Positions 19,901 to 28,934 of a stretch of 64,000 nt of DNA are shown in pieces. Below the pieces are notes generated by a model. The model did no database searches. It had not been told where the DNA came from and worked only from the letters and a program-made list of their open reading frames with translations. This DNA comes from an uncultured Pelagibacteraceae bacterium (GTDB lineage Bacteria > Pseudomonadota > Alphaproteobacteria > Pelagibacterales > Pelagibacteraceae). Made by a program: the position numbers and the translations under genes. The stretch covers positions 62,001 through 126,000 of the forward strand of contig CACKBP010000001.1 in assembly GCA_902598315.1 (NCBI GenBank), given 5' to 3'. Numbering within the stretch: position 1 is the stretch's first letter; the number at the start of each line of letters is the position of its first letter.

Positions 19901-20198
19901 TTGCTAAATTCAATGCAGTTTGACCACCCATAGTCGGTAAAATTGCATCAGGTTTTTCTTTGATAAGAATTTTTTCAAGAATCTCTATTGTAATGGGTTC
20001 AATATATGTTTTATCTGCTACGTTCGGGTCTGTCATAATAGTAGCTGGATTTGAATTTATAAGAATTACTTTAAATCCCTCATCTTTTAAAGCTTTACAA
20101 GCTTGAGTGCCTGAATAATCAAATTCACAAGCTTGCCCAATAATAATTGGCCCAGCTCCTACAACTAAAATTTTTTTAATATCTTTTCTTTTTGGCAT
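16974..20198 (-). CDS. carB: Carbamoyl-phosphate synthase large subunit
   Basis: This subunit makes carbamoyl phosphate from bicarbonate, ATP and CarA-derived ammonia for arginine and pyrimidine synthesis. Its 1074 residues match the usual length. Two homologous ATP-grasp halves are evident: the first begins [23 protein letters not shown] with [12 protein letters not shown], and the second has [21 protein letters not shown] with [14 protein letters not shown]-terminal MGS-like allosteric domain ends the protein ([19 protein letters not shown]). The start overlaps the carA end by 23 bp. Confidence 0.98.
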   Translation of the reverse strand: MPKRKDIKKILVVGAGPIIIGQACEFDYSGTQACKALKDEGFKVILINSNPATIMTDPNVADKTYIEPITIEILEKILIKEKPDAILPTMGGQTALNLAMEAEKKGILKKYKIELIGANSKAISNAEDRKKFRKNMIEIGLDLPKSKIINNENQSTKILKQIGLPAIIRPAFTLGGLGGGIAKNKKDFYKIIKNGLHESPVNQVLVEECLEGWKEFEMEVVRDKNDNCIIICSIENLDPMGIHTGDSVTIAPALTLTDKEYQVMRNASIACLRKIGVETGGSNVQFAINPKNGRMVIIEMNPRVSRSSALASKATGFPIAKVAAKLAVGYTLDELKNEITKVTPASFEPTIDYVVTKIPRFTFEKFSSSAAVLGTSMKSVGEAMAIGRNFKESLQKALVSLETGFSGLDQIFNLNTKQIRKKLRENIPNKILLVGEAIRKNINLKEINKLSKIDPWFLNQIKEIVTNEIKIKKKGLPKNFNEFNYIKSIGFSDKKLSELTNTSESLIRKKRAALKVLPVYKKVDTCAAEFKSFTPYMYSTYQRNFSTYSECEADPSNRNKIIILGGGPNRIGQGIEFDYCCCQASFALKEAKYETIMVNCNPETVSTDYDTSDRLYFEPLIEEYIFNIIKREKSKGNVKGVITQFGGQTPIKLAKFLHENKLPILGTQYSSIDLAEDRDRFRNLLNKLNLKQAKSGIARTFSQAIKIADKIGLPLMVRPSYVLGGRAMEIVHEKSQLKDFIKEAFKVAEKNPILIDKFIDNAMEIDVDAISDGKNVFVAGIMQHIEEAGIHSGDSACSLPPVSIKPFLIKEIENQTKKLALALKVKGFMNVQYAIKKDQIYVIEVNPRASRTVPFVSKAKNLPLAKIASRVMAGEKLSEFNLKSKTKDMFAVKEAVFPFNKFPNSDLLLGPEMKSTGEVMGFDKNFGMAFAKSQIAASNSLPTKGLAFISLKNSHKEEGVLLAKQLVKLNFKLCGTGGTADYINDHGIKCKKINKVNQGSPHIVDVLNAKKIALVINTGGGNSETQLSDAVALRRATLANKVPYCTNMSTAKVCLEGIKSLKLKDISVTSLQDI

Positions 20199-21384
20199 TT
20201 TTTTTCATACTCTTTACAAATTTATCAAACAAATAAACACTATCTTGAGGACCAGGGTTAGACTCTGGATGATATTGGACTGAGAAGACAGGTTTATTTT
20301 TTAATTCAATACCTTCAATACTGTTGTCAAATAAAGATTGGTGAGTAATTCTTATATTTTTAGGCAAATCTTTTTTTACTACTTCAAATCCGTGATTCTG
20401 ACTTGTAATTTCAACATTGCCCCCAATCAAATTTTTAACAGGATGGTTAGCTCCTCTATGGCCTAATTTCATTTTTTTTGTTCTAGCACCGAGTGCTAGC
20501 GCTAGCATTTGATGGCCTAAACAGATTCCAAATAAAGGCAATTTATTCTTAATTAAGTCTTGAATTATCGGTATGGCATATTTTCCAGTTGCCGCAGGAT
20601 CTCCAGGCCCATTTGATAAAAATATGCCGTTAGGTTTCAGTTTAAGGATATCTTTCGCGGCTGTTTTACATGGTACGATTGTAACTTTACAATTGAAATC
20701 TGAAAAATATCTTAAAATATTTTTTTTAATTCCATAGTCTATTGCAACTACATGTAATAACTTTTTTGTATTTTTTAAATATCCAATTTCTTTTTTCCAT
20801 GTTTTATGATCCTGCCATAAATATCTTTTCTTAGTGGTAACCTGTTTTGCCAAATCCAAGTTTTTTAGGCCACTCCATTTATTTGTAATTCTAATGAGCT
20901 TTTTTATATTTAATTTTTTTTTTTTGTAAAAGGATATAGTCCCCTTAGGGGCACCTTTATCTCTAATGAAATTAGTCAAATTTCTAGTATCAATTCCAGT
21001 TATTCCTACTATTTTATTTTTTTTTAACCATTGATCCAAATGTTTTAAAGATCTGTAATTTGATGGATTAGTTATTTCAGTGTTTATTATTACTCCTTTA
21101 GTCCATATTTTGTCAGACTCGTGATCCTCTTGATTTGTACCTACATTACCTACATGAGGAAAAGTAAAATTAATAATTTGATCTGCATAAGAAGGATCGG
21201 AAATTATTTCTTGGTAACCAGTAATTGAGGTATTAAAACATACTTCACCAGTTGCAGTGCCCTCGTATCCCAAACCTACACCTTTTAAAAATTTTCCGTT
21301 TTGAAGGACTAAAATAGCAGTGGAATTGATCTTTTTAAGATTTTTTTTTGAGTTTATATTTTGAGCAATCTTCTTCAAATACAA
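20176..21384 (-). CDS. carA: Carbamoyl-phosphate synthase small subunit (glutaminase)
   Basis: Hydrolyses glutamine and channels ammonia to CarB. The N-terminal CPSase domain starts near [10 protein letters not shown] (21-30). The class I amidotransferase domain has the nucleophile Cys 288 in [10 protein letters not shown] and the His/Glu pair in [11 protein letters not shown]. The 402-residue length includes about 20 extra N-terminal residues. The frame has no ATG or GTG near its beginning: TTG at 21384 or 21378 is the likely start, and the frame stays open upstream to about 21175, so the start is uncertain. Confidence 0.95.
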   Translation of the reverse strand: MYLKKIAQNINSKKNLKKINSTAILVLQNGKFLKGVGLGYEGTATGEVCFNTSITGYQEIISDPSYADQIINFTFPHVGNVGTNQEDHESDKIWTKGVIINTEITNPSNYRSLKHLDQWLKKNKIVGITGIDTRNLTNFIRDKGAPKGTISFYKKKKLNIKKLIRITNKWSGLKNLDLAKQVTTKKRYLWQDHKTWKKEIGYLKNTKKLLHVVAIDYGIKKNILRYFSDFNCKVTIVPCKTAAKDILKLKPNGIFLSNGPGDPAATGKYAIPIIQDLIKNKLPLFGICLGHQMLALALGARTKKMKLGHRGANHPVKNLIGGNVEITSQNHGFEVVKKDLPKNIRITHQSLFDNSIEGIELKNKPVFSVQYHPESNPGPQDSVYLFDKFVKSMKKNAKKKRY

Positions 21385-21505
21385 CTCATGAGTTAAAGTA
21401 AAAAACTTATAAACATGATTTTGCGCAACATATGAAATAGAAATAAAATCGTCAAGAAAGTTCTTTTTATTTTAGACAAGAATTGTGATTAAAATAATTT
21501 TGAAC

Positions 21506-21961
21506 ATGTCTTTAAAAAAGCAAATTGAGGAAAAACTTAACGAAGCACTTAAGTCTAAGGATAAAAATACTTATCCAACACTAAGGCTAGTTGTATCAGC
21601 TATAAAAGATGCTGAAATAGCTGGCCGAACTAAAGGTCAAAAGGAAATGTCAGATAGTGAATTGACCTCTATTTTAAAAAAAATGATTAAACAAAGAAAT
21701 GAATCGTGTGAGGTGTATAAAAAAGCAGGAAGGAACGAACTTCTGGAAAACGAAAAAAAAGAAATTGACGTCATAAGTACTTTTTTACCAAAACAACTTA
21801 GTGAGGCTGAAACTAAAAAAATATGTCAGGAAGCTATTAAATCATCTGGAGCATCTTCTATTAAAGATATGGGAAAAGTTATGGGAGTATTAAAATCAAA
21901 ACATGCAGACACTCTTGATTTTTCAAAAGTTAGCTCAATCATAAAAGAGCTTTTGAATTAA
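21506..21961 (+). CDS. GatB/YqeY domain protein
   Basis: This 151-residue YqeY-family protein is helical and homologous to the tRNA-binding tail domain of the GatB amidotransferase subunit. Characteristic segments are MSLKKQIEEKLNEALKSKD, RLVVSAIKDAEI, and ISTFLPKQLSEAE, with GASSIKDMGKVMGVLK near the end. I use ATG 21506 over the in-frame GTG at 21485, because the family starts there. Its TAA is followed immediately by the dnaG ATG. yqeY-dnaG-rpoD is the well-known macromolecular synthesis arrangement. Confidence 0.9.
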   Translation: MSLKKQIEEKLNEALKSKDKNTYPTLRLVVSAIKDAEIAGRTKGQKEMSDSELTSILKKMIKQRNESCEVYKKAGRNELLENEKKEIDVISTFLPKQLSEAETKKICQEAIKSSGASSIKDMGKVMGVLKSKHADTLDFSKVSSIIKELLN

Positions 21962-23749
21962 ATGAAATATCCAAAAGAATATCTTGATGAAATAAAATTA
22001 AGATTGAAAGTATCTCAAGTTGTGGGAAAAACTGTTCAATTAAAAAAAAGGGGAAAAGAGTTTATTGGACTTTCACCTTTTAAGAATGAAAAAAGTCCGT
22101 CATTCACTGTAAACGATGAAAAGGAATTTTACCATTGTTTTAGCAGTGGAGAGCATGGAAATATTTTTGATTTTTTAATGAAAACAAAATCAATAGGATT
22201 TGGTGAAGCTGTAAGGTCTCTGGCAGCAGAAGCAGGAATGCAACCTTTTAGATTTTCCAATTTTGATAAAAAAAAAGATCTTAGATTTCAGACTTATAAA
22301 AATATTTTTAAAGAATACTCAAATTATTTTCATCAACAATTATTCAATGCAAATAATAAAGAAGCATTAGAATACCTTTTAAAAAGAGATTTAAAGAAAA
22401 ATATAATTGAAGAGTTTCAATTAGGCTATGTGCCTTGGCAAAATAACTTTTATGAAGAGTTATTAAAAAAATATTCTGAAGAGGAAATTAATTTAACTGG
22501 TCTCTATTATCAAAATGATAAAACGGGAAAATTTGTGGATAGGTTTAATTCAAGAGTAATCTTTCCCGTCAACAATATTACAGGTGACACAATTGCTTTT
22601 GGTGGAAGAATAATTAGAGATAATAAATTTGCAAAATATATTAATTCTCCAGAAACTGAATTTTATAAAAAAGGAAATACAATTTTTAACCTAGATAAGG
22701 CAAAAAATTTAAGGTCTGAAACTAATGATGTTTTAATAGTGGAGGGTTATATGGATGTAGTTAGCGTGTACGCATCAGGTGTAAAAAATATAATATCTAA
22801 TTCTGGAACAGCCATAACAGAGAGACAAATCAATTTAATCTGGAAATTTTTTTCAAACCCTATTATTTGCTTAGATGGAGACGAAAGTGGTCAAATAGCT
22901 GCTTCGAGGATAGCTGAAAGATTATTTCCATTAATAAATGAGAATAACAAAATATATTTTTCTAAAATGCCAAAAGGCAAAGATCCAGATGATTATATTA
23001 AAGAAAATGGCAAAGAGGCTTTATTGAATTTACTTGATCAAAAAGAGATTATTCAATCCTTCATCTGGAACTATCTATTAGGTAAGATAGATAAAAACAA
23101 TCCCTTCGAAATCTCAAAATTTGAAAAAGAGATAAAAAAATTGTCTTACTCAATTTATGATGAAACTTTAAAAAAATATGTTTTAGAGGATTTTTTAGAG
23201 AAATTAAAAAAATTAACACCTAATCAATCATCTAAGCAAAATTATAATTATTTTTCATTTAAGAGGAAAAAGGATTTTAAAATTCTTAAAGAGACGAAAA
23301 TTTTACATAATAAGAGAAAAGAGTTTTCTAAAATTCAAATAATTGAATTCTCAATACTGTTTATTCTTTTAAATAATTCTGAGATAGCATCAAAAAAAAT
23401 TAAGGAGTTGTCTATGATAACATTTATATCAAATAAAAATGAAGATTTAAAAAATGATATTTTAAAGTCTGTAGTTGAAGAAAGCAATAAAGAGGAATTA
23501 AAATTGAAAATTAGTAATACTTATAAAAATCTGATAGTAGAGATAAAAGAAAATTCTAATATTCAATTAATCATCAAAAATAAAAACCACCAAGAATTAC
23601 TGGCATTAACTGATGAGCTTATTTTAGAATTAAAAGAACAACAAAATATTAAAAAAATAGAATCTTTAGAGAAAAAACTTATAAATAACCTTGATGAAAG
23701 CTCTTACTCCGAATTAATTAAGCTTAAAAGCCAATTAAATAGGGAATAA
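21962..23749 (+). CDS. dnaG: DNA primase with a degenerate zinc-binding domain
   Basis: Makes RNA primers for replication. The 595-residue protein has an N-terminal CHC2-like domain, a TOPRIM core (VEGYMDVVSVYASG; DGDESG acidic motif) and a divergent C-terminal DnaB-interaction region. In the zinc domain the usual C-P-F-H and H-C-F-x-C read LSPFKNE (37-43) and YHCFSSGEHG (57-66): positions 38 and 62 are Ser and 41 is Lys where Cys, Cys and His are expected, leaving only Cys 59. The remaining fold signature (EKSPSFTV, NIFDFLM) is kept, so the domain persists but probably without zinc. Confidence 0.96.
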   Translation: MKYPKEYLDEIKLRLKVSQVVGKTVQLKKRGKEFIGLSPFKNEKSPSFTVNDEKEFYHCFSSGEHGNIFDFLMKTKSIGFGEAVRSLAAEAGMQPFRFSNFDKKKDLRFQTYKNIFKEYSNYFHQQLFNANNKEALEYLLKRDLKKNIIEEFQLGYVPWQNNFYEELLKKYSEEEINLTGLYYQNDKTGKFVDRFNSRVIFPVNNITGDTIAFGGRIIRDNKFAKYINSPETEFYKKGNTIFNLDKAKNLRSETNDVLIVEGYMDVVSVYASGVKNIISNSGTAITERQINLIWKFFSNPIICLDGDESGQIAASRIAERLFPLINENNKIYFSKMPKGKDPDDYIKENGKEALLNLLDQKEIIQSFIWNYLLGKIDKNNPFEISKFEKEIKKLSYSIYDETLKKYVLEDFLEKLKKLTPNQSSKQNYNYFSFKRKKDFKILKETKILHNKRKEFSKIQIIEFSILFILLNNSEIASKKIKELSMITFISNKNEDLKNDILKSVVEESNKEELKLKISNTYKNLIVEIKENSNIQLIIKNKNHQELLALTDELILELKEQQNIKKIESLEKKLINNLDESSYSELIKLKSQLNRE

Positions 23750-23802
23750 ATAGAGTATAGATTTTTTTTGTTCAGTCATTATATATACATCACACTTCTT
23801 TT

Positions 23803-25662
23803 ATGGCTGAAAAACTAATAACTAAATCTTTCGAGCGACTTCTGGATAAGGGTAAACACCGAGGATTCATAACTTATGAAGAATTAGGTAAATCACTAGG
23901 CAAAAGAAACAGCACTATTGACAATATTGAAAAAGCTTTGATTGTATTAGTGGAAGAAAAAATAACTTTTGTTGAAAAAAAATCTCAGTTTCAATCAAAT
24001 AAAAAAAAGGAGCCTTCATCAACTAGTGAAGAAAAAACTTCAGATAAAAGTGATGACCCTATTAGGATGTACCTTAGAGAAATGGGCGGCGTGGAACTAC
24101 TTTCTAGAGAAGGAGAGATCGCAATTGCAAAAAGAATAGAGGCAGGAAAAGATGTAATGATAAACGCATTAACTCAAAGCCCAATAGTTGGAAAAAAAAT
24201 AAGCGAGTGGAAAAGTTTAATTGAAAACCAAGAACTTCTAGTAAGAGATATAATTGATATTGACTCAACTTATGAAGACTTTGAGTCGATCGAAAATGAA
24301 GAAGAGCTCAAAGCTGAAAAAAAAGAAAAAATAAAAAAAAGTAAAACTGAAGAAGAAAAAAAAGATCCCGAAGATTCTTCTAGCGAAGAAGATGAATTTA
24401 ATGTTTCTTTAGCGAAAATGGAAGAGGAAATTAAACCAAAGATTGTTAATATATTGGACTCTTTAAACAAAAATTATTTAAAGCTTAAAAAATATCAAAC
24501 TGAAAAACTTGAGTGCTTGCTAAATTCAAAAGAATTATCTGTATCAAAAAATAAAAACTTTAAAAAAATTCAAGAAATTTTAGTTGATAATTTTAAAAAC
24601 TTACAATTAGCCCCACACGTGGTTGAAGAACTTGTTCAATCGCATTATAAAGAAAACAAAAAAATTGTATCGTTAGAAGGTGTTTTGCTTAGATTGGCAA
24701 TGGACAACAAAATATCTCGTGAGGAATTTTTAAAATATTACCTTGGTAATGAAATAAATCCAAAATTTGAAACTTTTTTAAAAGAAAATGCTACCTGGAA
24801 AGCCTTTTTCAAAAAATTTAAAAAAGATTTCTCTGAAATTAGAGATAGATTAGTAGAATTTAGTAAAAAAATAGGTTTATCTGTTGGAGAATTTAAGAGA
24901 TTAGTTAGCAGAATCCAAAAAGGAGAAAGAGAGTCAAGAATAGCTAAAAGAGAAATGGTTGAGGCTAATTTAAGGCTGGTTATATCAATCGCAAAAAAAT
25001 ATACTAATAGAGGTCTTCAATTTTTAGATTTGATACAAGAAGGAAATATTGGATTAATGAAAGCAGTAGATAAGTTTGAATATAGACGAGGGTATAAATT
25101 TTCAACTTATGCTACATGGTGGATCAGACAAGCGATAACCAGATCTATAGCCGATCAAGCAAGGACTATTAGAATACCCGTGCATATGATTGAAACAATT
25201 AATAAAATTGTCAGAACACAAAGACAAATTATGAGTGAATTCGGTAGAGAGCCAACTCCTGAAGAATTAGCGAAAAAACTTGCCATGCCTTTAGAAAAAG
25301 TAAGAAAAGTATTAAAGATAGCGAAAGAACCTGTGTCATTAGAAACTCCGGTTGGAGATGAAGAGGACAGCAGTCTAGGAGATTTTATAGAGGATAAAAA
25401 TGCTTTGCAACCATTAGATACAGCCATTCAATCCAATTTAAGTGAGTCAACAACTAAAATTTTGGCTTCGCTAACTCCAAGAGAAGAGCGAGTTTTACGA
25501 ATGAGATTTGGTATAGGAATGAATACAGATCATACTTTAGAGGAAGTTGGTCTTCAATTTTCAGTCACAAGAGAGAGAATTAGACAGATTGAAGCCAAAG
25601 CGTTAAGAAAGTTAAAACATCCAAGTAGATCAAAGCAATTAAAAAGTTTCTTAGAAAAGTAA
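23803..25662 (+). CDS. rpoD: RNA polymerase primary sigma factor (sigma-70)
   Basis: This is the housekeeping sigma factor, 619 residues. It has an N-terminal region 1.1 with a Lys/Ser-rich link, region 1.2 ([22 protein letters not shown]), an acidic non-conserved insert (about 150-200), region 2 ([41 protein letters not shown]), region 3 starting at [10 protein letters not shown], and region 4 with the -35-binding helix-turn-helix ([20 protein letters not shown]). It is 53 bp from dnaG, within the yqeY-dnaG-rpoD group. A tRNA gene follows 26 bp after the stop. Confidence 0.98.
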   Translation: MAEKLITKSFERLLDKGKHRGFITYEELGKSLGKRNSTIDNIEKALIVLVEEKITFVEKKSQFQSNKKKEPSSTSEEKTSDKSDDPIRMYLREMGGVELLSREGEIAIAKRIEAGKDVMINALTQSPIVGKKISEWKSLIENQELLVRDIIDIDSTYEDFESIENEEELKAEKKEKIKKSKTEEEKKDPEDSSSEEDEFNVSLAKMEEEIKPKIVNILDSLNKNYLKLKKYQTEKLECLLNSKELSVSKNKNFKKIQEILVDNFKNLQLAPHVVEELVQSHYKENKKIVSLEGVLLRLAMDNKISREEFLKYYLGNEINPKFETFLKENATWKAFFKKFKKDFSEIRDRLVEFSKKIGLSVGEFKRLVSRIQKGERESRIAKREMVEANLRLVISIAKKYTNRGLQFLDLIQEGNIGLMKAVDKFEYRRGYKFSTYATWWIRQAITRSIADQARTIRIPVHMIETINKIVRTQRQIMSEFGREPTPEELAKKLAMPLEKVRKVLKIAKEPVSLETPVGDEEDSSLGDFIEDKNALQPLDTAIQSNLSESTTKILASLTPREERVLRMRFGIGMNTDHTLEEVGLQFSVTRERIRQIEAKALRKLKHPSRSKQLKSFLEK

Positions 25663-25672
25663 ATAATTGTGG

Positions 25673-25678
25673 TATATT
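25673..25678 (+). promoter_or_regulatory. Possible extended -10 promoter for the tRNA gene
   Basis: TATATT is preceded by TGG, giving an extended -10 form TGN-TATATT between the rpoD stop and the tRNA. It would start transcription about 4-5 bases before the mature tRNA. No convincing -35 is visible. Read-through from rpoD is the alternative. Confidence 0.35.
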
Positions 25679-25688
25679 AATAAATCAA

Positions 25689-25765
25689 GGGCCTGTAGCT
25701 CAGTTGGTTAGAGCAGTACACTCATAATGTATTGGTCCCAGGTTCGAGTCCTGGCGGGCCCACCA
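25689..25765 (+). tRNA. tRNA with CAU anticodon (elongator Met or Ile2)
   Basis: This 77-nt cloverleaf includes an encoded CCA. The acceptor stem GGGCCTG pairs with CGGGCCC, the D arm is GCTCAGTTGGTTAGAGC, the anticodon loop CTCATAA has CAT at 25723-25725, and the T loop is GTTCGAGTC. The first acceptor pair is G-C, and the anticodon stem lacks the three G-C pairs of an initiator tRNA, so this is elongator methionine or the lysidine-modified isoleucine tRNA. The two cannot be told apart by eye. Confidence 0.95.
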
Positions 25766-25767
25766 AA

Positions 25768-26361
25768 TTAATTTTTCACAAATTCATCTAATTTTTCAAT
25801 TAAAGCAACAATATTATTGTTGTTTGCACTGAGTATAGATGCAAACTCTTCTTTTTGTGTTCTTGCTAAACTTAAACCCTCTACTATTAAATCTCTAATT
25901 AAAGGTTTATCAACATTTTTAGTATAAATTCTCCAATCAATTTTAATTTCTGGATTTCCCTCACCTGGTGTAACTTTTGAATTGACAATGGTATAATTTG
26001 CGCTTTTTTGATCAGCTGCTATTACCTCAAATTTACTAGAAGAGTAGTCTGATAATCTTGAAGTTAAACTTTTTAAAAAATATTTTTCAAATGATTTTTG
26101 ATATCTAATTATGTCCTGTTTGCTTGTTGATTTTCTTAATTCTCCTAACGTGTAAAGGCTCAAGGCTTTAATATCCACGTTTTCTAATGCAACTTTTTCA
26201 ACAAATTTCATTTTATCTTCCTCAGTTAAACTTTTATCCGATAATTTGTTAATTGCCTCATTGACTAATTCTGTAACGAATTCTTTTGGGTCAGAGCTGT
26301 AGGCATGTAAAGATGTGTTAAAAAAATAAATTGTTAAAAGGATAATAAATAATTTTCTCAT
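25768..26361 (-). CDS. mlaC: MlaC-like phospholipid-binding periplasmic protein
   Basis: This is the periplasmic shuttle of the Mla pathway (Ttg2D/MlaC family), carrying phospholipids between the outer-membrane MlaA complex and the inner-membrane MlaFEDB transporter. The 197 residues start with a signal peptide (MRKLFIILLTIYFF, cleavage near LHAYS) and end with family features: KIDWRIYTKNVDKPLIRDLIVEGLSLARTQKEEFASIL. It lies 8 bp downstream of mlaA. The inner-membrane mlaFED genes are not in the window. Confidence 0.92.
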   Translation of the reverse strand: MRKLFIILLTIYFFNTSLHAYSSDPKEFVTELVNEAINKLSDKSLTEEDKMKFVEKVALENVDIKALSLYTLGELRKSTSKQDIIRYQKSFEKYFLKSLTSRLSDYSSSKFEVIAADQKSANYTIVNSKVTPGEGNPEIKIDWRIYTKNVDKPLIRDLIVEGLSLARTQKEEFASILSANNNNIVALIEKLDEFVKN

Positions 26362-26369
26362 TAGAAATT

Positions 26370-27116
26370 TTAATTATCTAAAGATCCCCAATCGTCATCT
26401 TTATTTATAGAGTTTTGAATTTTATTTTCTCTATCCTGTAAATATATACTTTTCATGGAAGAGTATAAGTCTAAAGAATTCTGTTTTACACTCTCAAAAT
26501 TTAAAATATTATCTGCTCTAAAATCTACCGCATCTGTTCCTTTTACAGAAAAATAGTCTAAATCGTTACCTGAAATGCCAAATAATGATTTCTCTCTTAT
26601 AGTTACATGAGCAAATGGATCCAAGAAAGAATCTGCAATTAATCCTACCGAGTCTCGTGCTGTGCTAGGACCCAAAACAGGTAACACTAAGTAGCATCCT
26701 GGTCCAAAACCATATGCACCTAAAGTTTGACCAACATCTTCTTTATAAGGTTTCAGTCCCATTTTTTCTGCAGGATTAAAAATTCCTAAAATTCCAAGTG
26801 TTGAATTGATTAAAAAACTTCCTGTAGAGTGACCCACTTGGCTTAAATTACCCTGAAGCAATGAGTTAGGAATTGAAAGTAACGTTGCTATGTTTGAAGT
26901 AAAGTTACTTGTCCCACTTTTAATCGGTGTTGGTAACTTGTTATAACCTTTTGCAACCGGTTCAAGTATTATATCATCAAAAGCCATATTAAACTTAAAA
27001 ATTGATCTGCTTAGACCCTCAAAACATTCATCTGCAGCTTTAAGTGTCGAGGTAGACACCAAGAATATTAGAAATAATGATGATAAAATTTGTAATAGTT
27101 TTTTCGTCAATTTCAT
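26370..27116 (-). CDS. mlaA: MlaA/VacJ outer-membrane lipid asymmetry protein
   Basis: This 248-residue protein is of the VacJ family, which removes mislocalised phospholipids from the outer leaflet. An N-terminal signal peptide (about 1-27) is followed by family segments FEGLSRSIFKFNMAFDDIILEPVAKGY, TPIKSGTSNFTSNIATLLSIPNSLLQG, and DVGQTLGAYGFGPGCYLVLPVLGPSTARD. E. coli MlaA is a lipoprotein, but here the only early cysteine is in AADEC, which is not a proper lipobox, so it may be anchored only by its helices. It is first in the mlaA-mlaC pair. Confidence 0.93.
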   Translation of the reverse strand: MKLTKKLLQILSSLFLIFLVSTSTLKAADECFEGLSRSIFKFNMAFDDIILEPVAKGYNKLPTPIKSGTSNFTSNIATLLSIPNSLLQGNLSQVGHSTGSFLINSTLGILGIFNPAEKMGLKPYKEDVGQTLGAYGFGPGCYLVLPVLGPSTARDSVGLIADSFLDPFAHVTIREKSLFGISGNDLDYFSVKGTDAVDFRADNILNFESVKQNSLDLYSSMKSIYLQDRENKIQNSINKDDDWGSLDN

Positions 27117-27209
27117 ATTATGGTATATATATCTTTCTATTACTTATGCTATATAAACTTTTAAAAAAGTTTTATTTTGTCATTTTTCTCCAATTAAAAC
27201 AAAGTTTCA

Positions 27210-27932
27210 ATGAAAAATAGTTCATATTTATCACCTAATTTTTCAAAAAAAAGAAAAAATAATAAAAAAATTGTATATGTAATTATCCATTATACAGGTA
27301 TGCAATCAGAGATTGAATCTTTAAACAGGCTAAGAAATAAGAAAGCTAAAGTAAGCTGCCATTATTTAATAAATAGAAAGGGAAAAATAATTCAAATGGT
27401 ATTAGACAAAAACATTGCTTGGCATGCTGGTAAATCAAAATGGAAAAATCATAAAAATTTAAATAAAAATTCTATTGGCATTGAACTTGTGAATAAAGGG
27501 CATCAATTTGGATATGAAAGGTTCACTAATTTGCAAATTGAAAAATTAATTTCTATTTGTAATAAACTTAAGAAAAAATATAAAATTAGCCCAGAAAATT
27601 TCCTAGGCCACTCAGATGTTGCTCCTTTGCGAAAAATCGATCCTGGTGAATATTTTCCTTGGAAAAAACTAAGCAAATTCAAAATTGGCAAATGGTATGA
27701 TAATAATTCTAAATTTGATATAGACCTAAAAAATAGAGTAAATAAATATAATTTATTTTTTAAGAATCTTTATAGGATTGGATATAGATACTTTAAATTA
27801 AATAAAAAATCTCCTAGTGATCGTTTAATTATTAAAGCTTTTCAAAGAAGGTACCTGCCAGATAAAGCTACTGGTAAGATTGACTATAAAACTCTCAAAA
27901 TAAGCGATTTTCTTGCAAAAAATATCAAATAA
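27210..27932 (+). CDS. N-acetylmuramoyl-L-alanine amidase (Amidase_2/AmiD-like)
   Basis: This 240-residue zinc amidase cleaves the MurNAc-L-Ala bond, probably in peptidoglycan or anhydro-muropeptide recycling. The zinc and catalytic pattern is visible: His 27 in VIIHYTG, Glu 92 in GIELVN, and GHSDVAPLRKIDPG with His 134 and Asp 144. A short C-terminal peptidoglycan-binding-like stretch is present (AFQRRYLPDKATG). There is no obvious signal peptide, so it may act in the cytoplasm like AmpD. It lies upstream of rnpB and the division cluster. Confidence 0.88.
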   Translation: MKNSSYLSPNFSKKRKNNKKIVYVIIHYTGMQSEIESLNRLRNKKAKVSCHYLINRKGKIIQMVLDKNIAWHAGKSKWKNHKNLNKNSIGIELVNKGHQFGYERFTNLQIEKLISICNKLKKKYKISPENFLGHSDVAPLRKIDPGEYFPWKKLSKFKIGKWYDNNSKFDIDLKNRVNKYNLFFKNLYRIGYRYFKLNKKSPSDRLIIKAFQRRYLPDKATGKIDYKTLKISDFLAKNIK

Positions 27933-27934
27933 GC

Positions 27935-27963
27935 TTGTATATTTAGTAAAAATTTAATAATAC
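27935..27963 (+). promoter_or_regulatory. Possible rnpB promoter
   Basis: TTGTAT (27935-27940), 17 bp, then TAATAC (27958-27963). The match to the -10 consensus is weak (3 of 6), but the predicted start falls at about 27970, exactly where the RNase P P1 helix begins. Confidence 0.35.
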
Positions 27964-27969
27964 TCTTAT

Positions 27970-28323
27970 GCCAGATAATTGGATATTCGCTATTAATTAT
28001 TTAATAGAGGAAAGTCCGGGCTCCAAAAAGACACAGTGCCAGTTAATGACTGGCGAAGGTGACTTCAGGGATAGTGCCACAGAAAATAAACCGCCTTATC
28101 AAGGCAAGGGTGAAACGGTGAGGTAAGAGCTCACCGGTTTTTTGGTAACAAAAAACGCAGGGCAAACCCCACTGGGAGCAAGGTTAAATAGAGAGGACGT
28201 TGCTTTAAAGCTAAAAACAGTCTTTTGTTAGTCCTCTGGGTTAACCGCTTGAGCTTTAGTGTAAACTTAAGCCTAGATAAATGAAATCTTAAATGACAGA
28301 ACCCGGCTTATAGATTATCTGGC
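27970..28323 (+). ncRNA. rnpB: RNase P RNA (bacterial type A)
   Basis: This is the catalytic RNA that trims tRNA 5' leaders. Conserved blocks are GAGGAAAGTCCGGGCTCC (from about 28007), ACAGTGCC and GATAGTGCCACAGAAA, GGGCAAACCCC, and the 3' block ACAGAACCCGGCTTAT. The ends close a perfect P1 helix: GCCAGATAAT at 27970-27979 pairs with ATTATCTGGC at 28314-28323, which sets both boundaries. It fills most of the gap between the amidase gene and mraZ. Confidence 0.97.
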
Positions 28324-28376
28324 TAATTCTAACATTACTGTTCTACTTTTGTACTCAAAGAGAAACTATTAATTTA

Positions 28377-28404
28377 TTGACTAATTCTTAAAAACCCATA
28401 CTAT
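28377..28404 (+). promoter_or_regulatory. Candidate promoter of the mraZ/dcw operon
   Basis: TTGACT (28377-28382) and TACTAT (28399-28404) are separated by 16 bp, a good sigma-70 spacing. The -10 hexamer is overlapped by the MraZ boxes. No other strong pair lies between rnpB and mraZ. Confidence 0.55.
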
Positions 28405-28418
28405 CCCAAATAATCCCA
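28394..28418 (-). promoter_or_regulatory. MraZ operator: three TGGGN boxes at 10-bp spacing
   Basis: On the minus strand the DNA reads TGGGA-5-TGGGA-5-TGGGT; on the plus strand CCCA occurs at 28395, 28405 and 28415, exactly 10 bp apart. MraZ proteins are known to bind TGGGN-type direct repeats separated by 5 bp in the promoter of their own operon. The boxes lie over the -10 region of the candidate promoter, so repression by blocking RNA polymerase is expected. Confidence 0.8.
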
Positions 28419-28469
28419 TAATGGAGGGTGATTTGAAAATTATTGTTAAAAAAAGGAATTTTAGGAAAA

Positions 28470-28934
28470 ATGTTTTTATCGAATTACGAAAACAAAATAG
28501 ACAAGAAAGGTCGGGTTTCTGTGCCAGCTACTTTTAGATCACACCTTAGTTCAATGGGTTACAATGGATTTATTAGCTACCCCTCTTTTAACTATCCTGC
28601 GCTAGAAGCTTGTTCTCAAGACAGAATTGAAAAATTATCAAATACAATAGACTCTTTAAATCCATTTGAGGAAAAAAGAGATTTCTTTGCTACATCCATT
28701 TTATCCGAGAGTGAAAACTTACAATTTGACACAGAAGGTAGGGTTTCAATATCAGAAAAACAATTAAATCATGCAAAAATAAAAAATAATGTTTTATTCG
28801 TTGGTCTTGGAAAAACTTTTCAGATTTGGGAGCCAAAAAACTTTGAAAAGTTTAGAGCCTTTGCAAGAAAAAAAGCTTTTCAAAATAGATCTAATTTAAA
28901 ATGGGAAAATAAACAGAAAGGGGACACGATATGA
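28470..28934 (+). CDS. mraZ: Transcriptional regulator MraZ
   Basis: This 154-residue regulator of the division and cell-wall cluster carries two SpoVT/AbrB-like DNA-binding repeats, each with a DxxGR core: DKKGRVSVPATFR and DTEGRVSI. I choose ATG 28470, because the family begins MFLSNYENKIDxKGR and AGGA lies just upstream; the frame also opens earlier at a TTG (28443). Three matching operator boxes lie upstream. The stop overlaps the ftsZ start (ATGA at 28931-28934), so mraZ and ftsZ are translationally coupled. Confidence 0.95.
   Translation: MFLSNYENKIDKKGRVSVPATFRSHLSSMGYNGFISYPSFNYPALEACSQDRIEKLSNTIDSLNPFEEKRDFFATSILSESENLQFDTEGRVSISEKQLNHAKIKNNVLFVGLGKTFQIWEPKNFEKFRAFARKKAFQNRSNLKWENKQKGDTI

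Noticed and set aside
24270..24470. Acidic, Lys/Glu-rich insert in rpoD considered as a possible foreign insertion
   Set aside because: The non-conserved region between sigma regions 1.2 and 2 is normally variable and acidic; the reading frame and base composition match the neighbours.
27155..27172. AAACTTTT-AA-AAAAGTTT palindrome between mlaA and the amidase gene
   Set aside because: It is almost pure A/T with a two-base loop and sits between divergent genes, so it is not a terminator; chance is likely in this composition.
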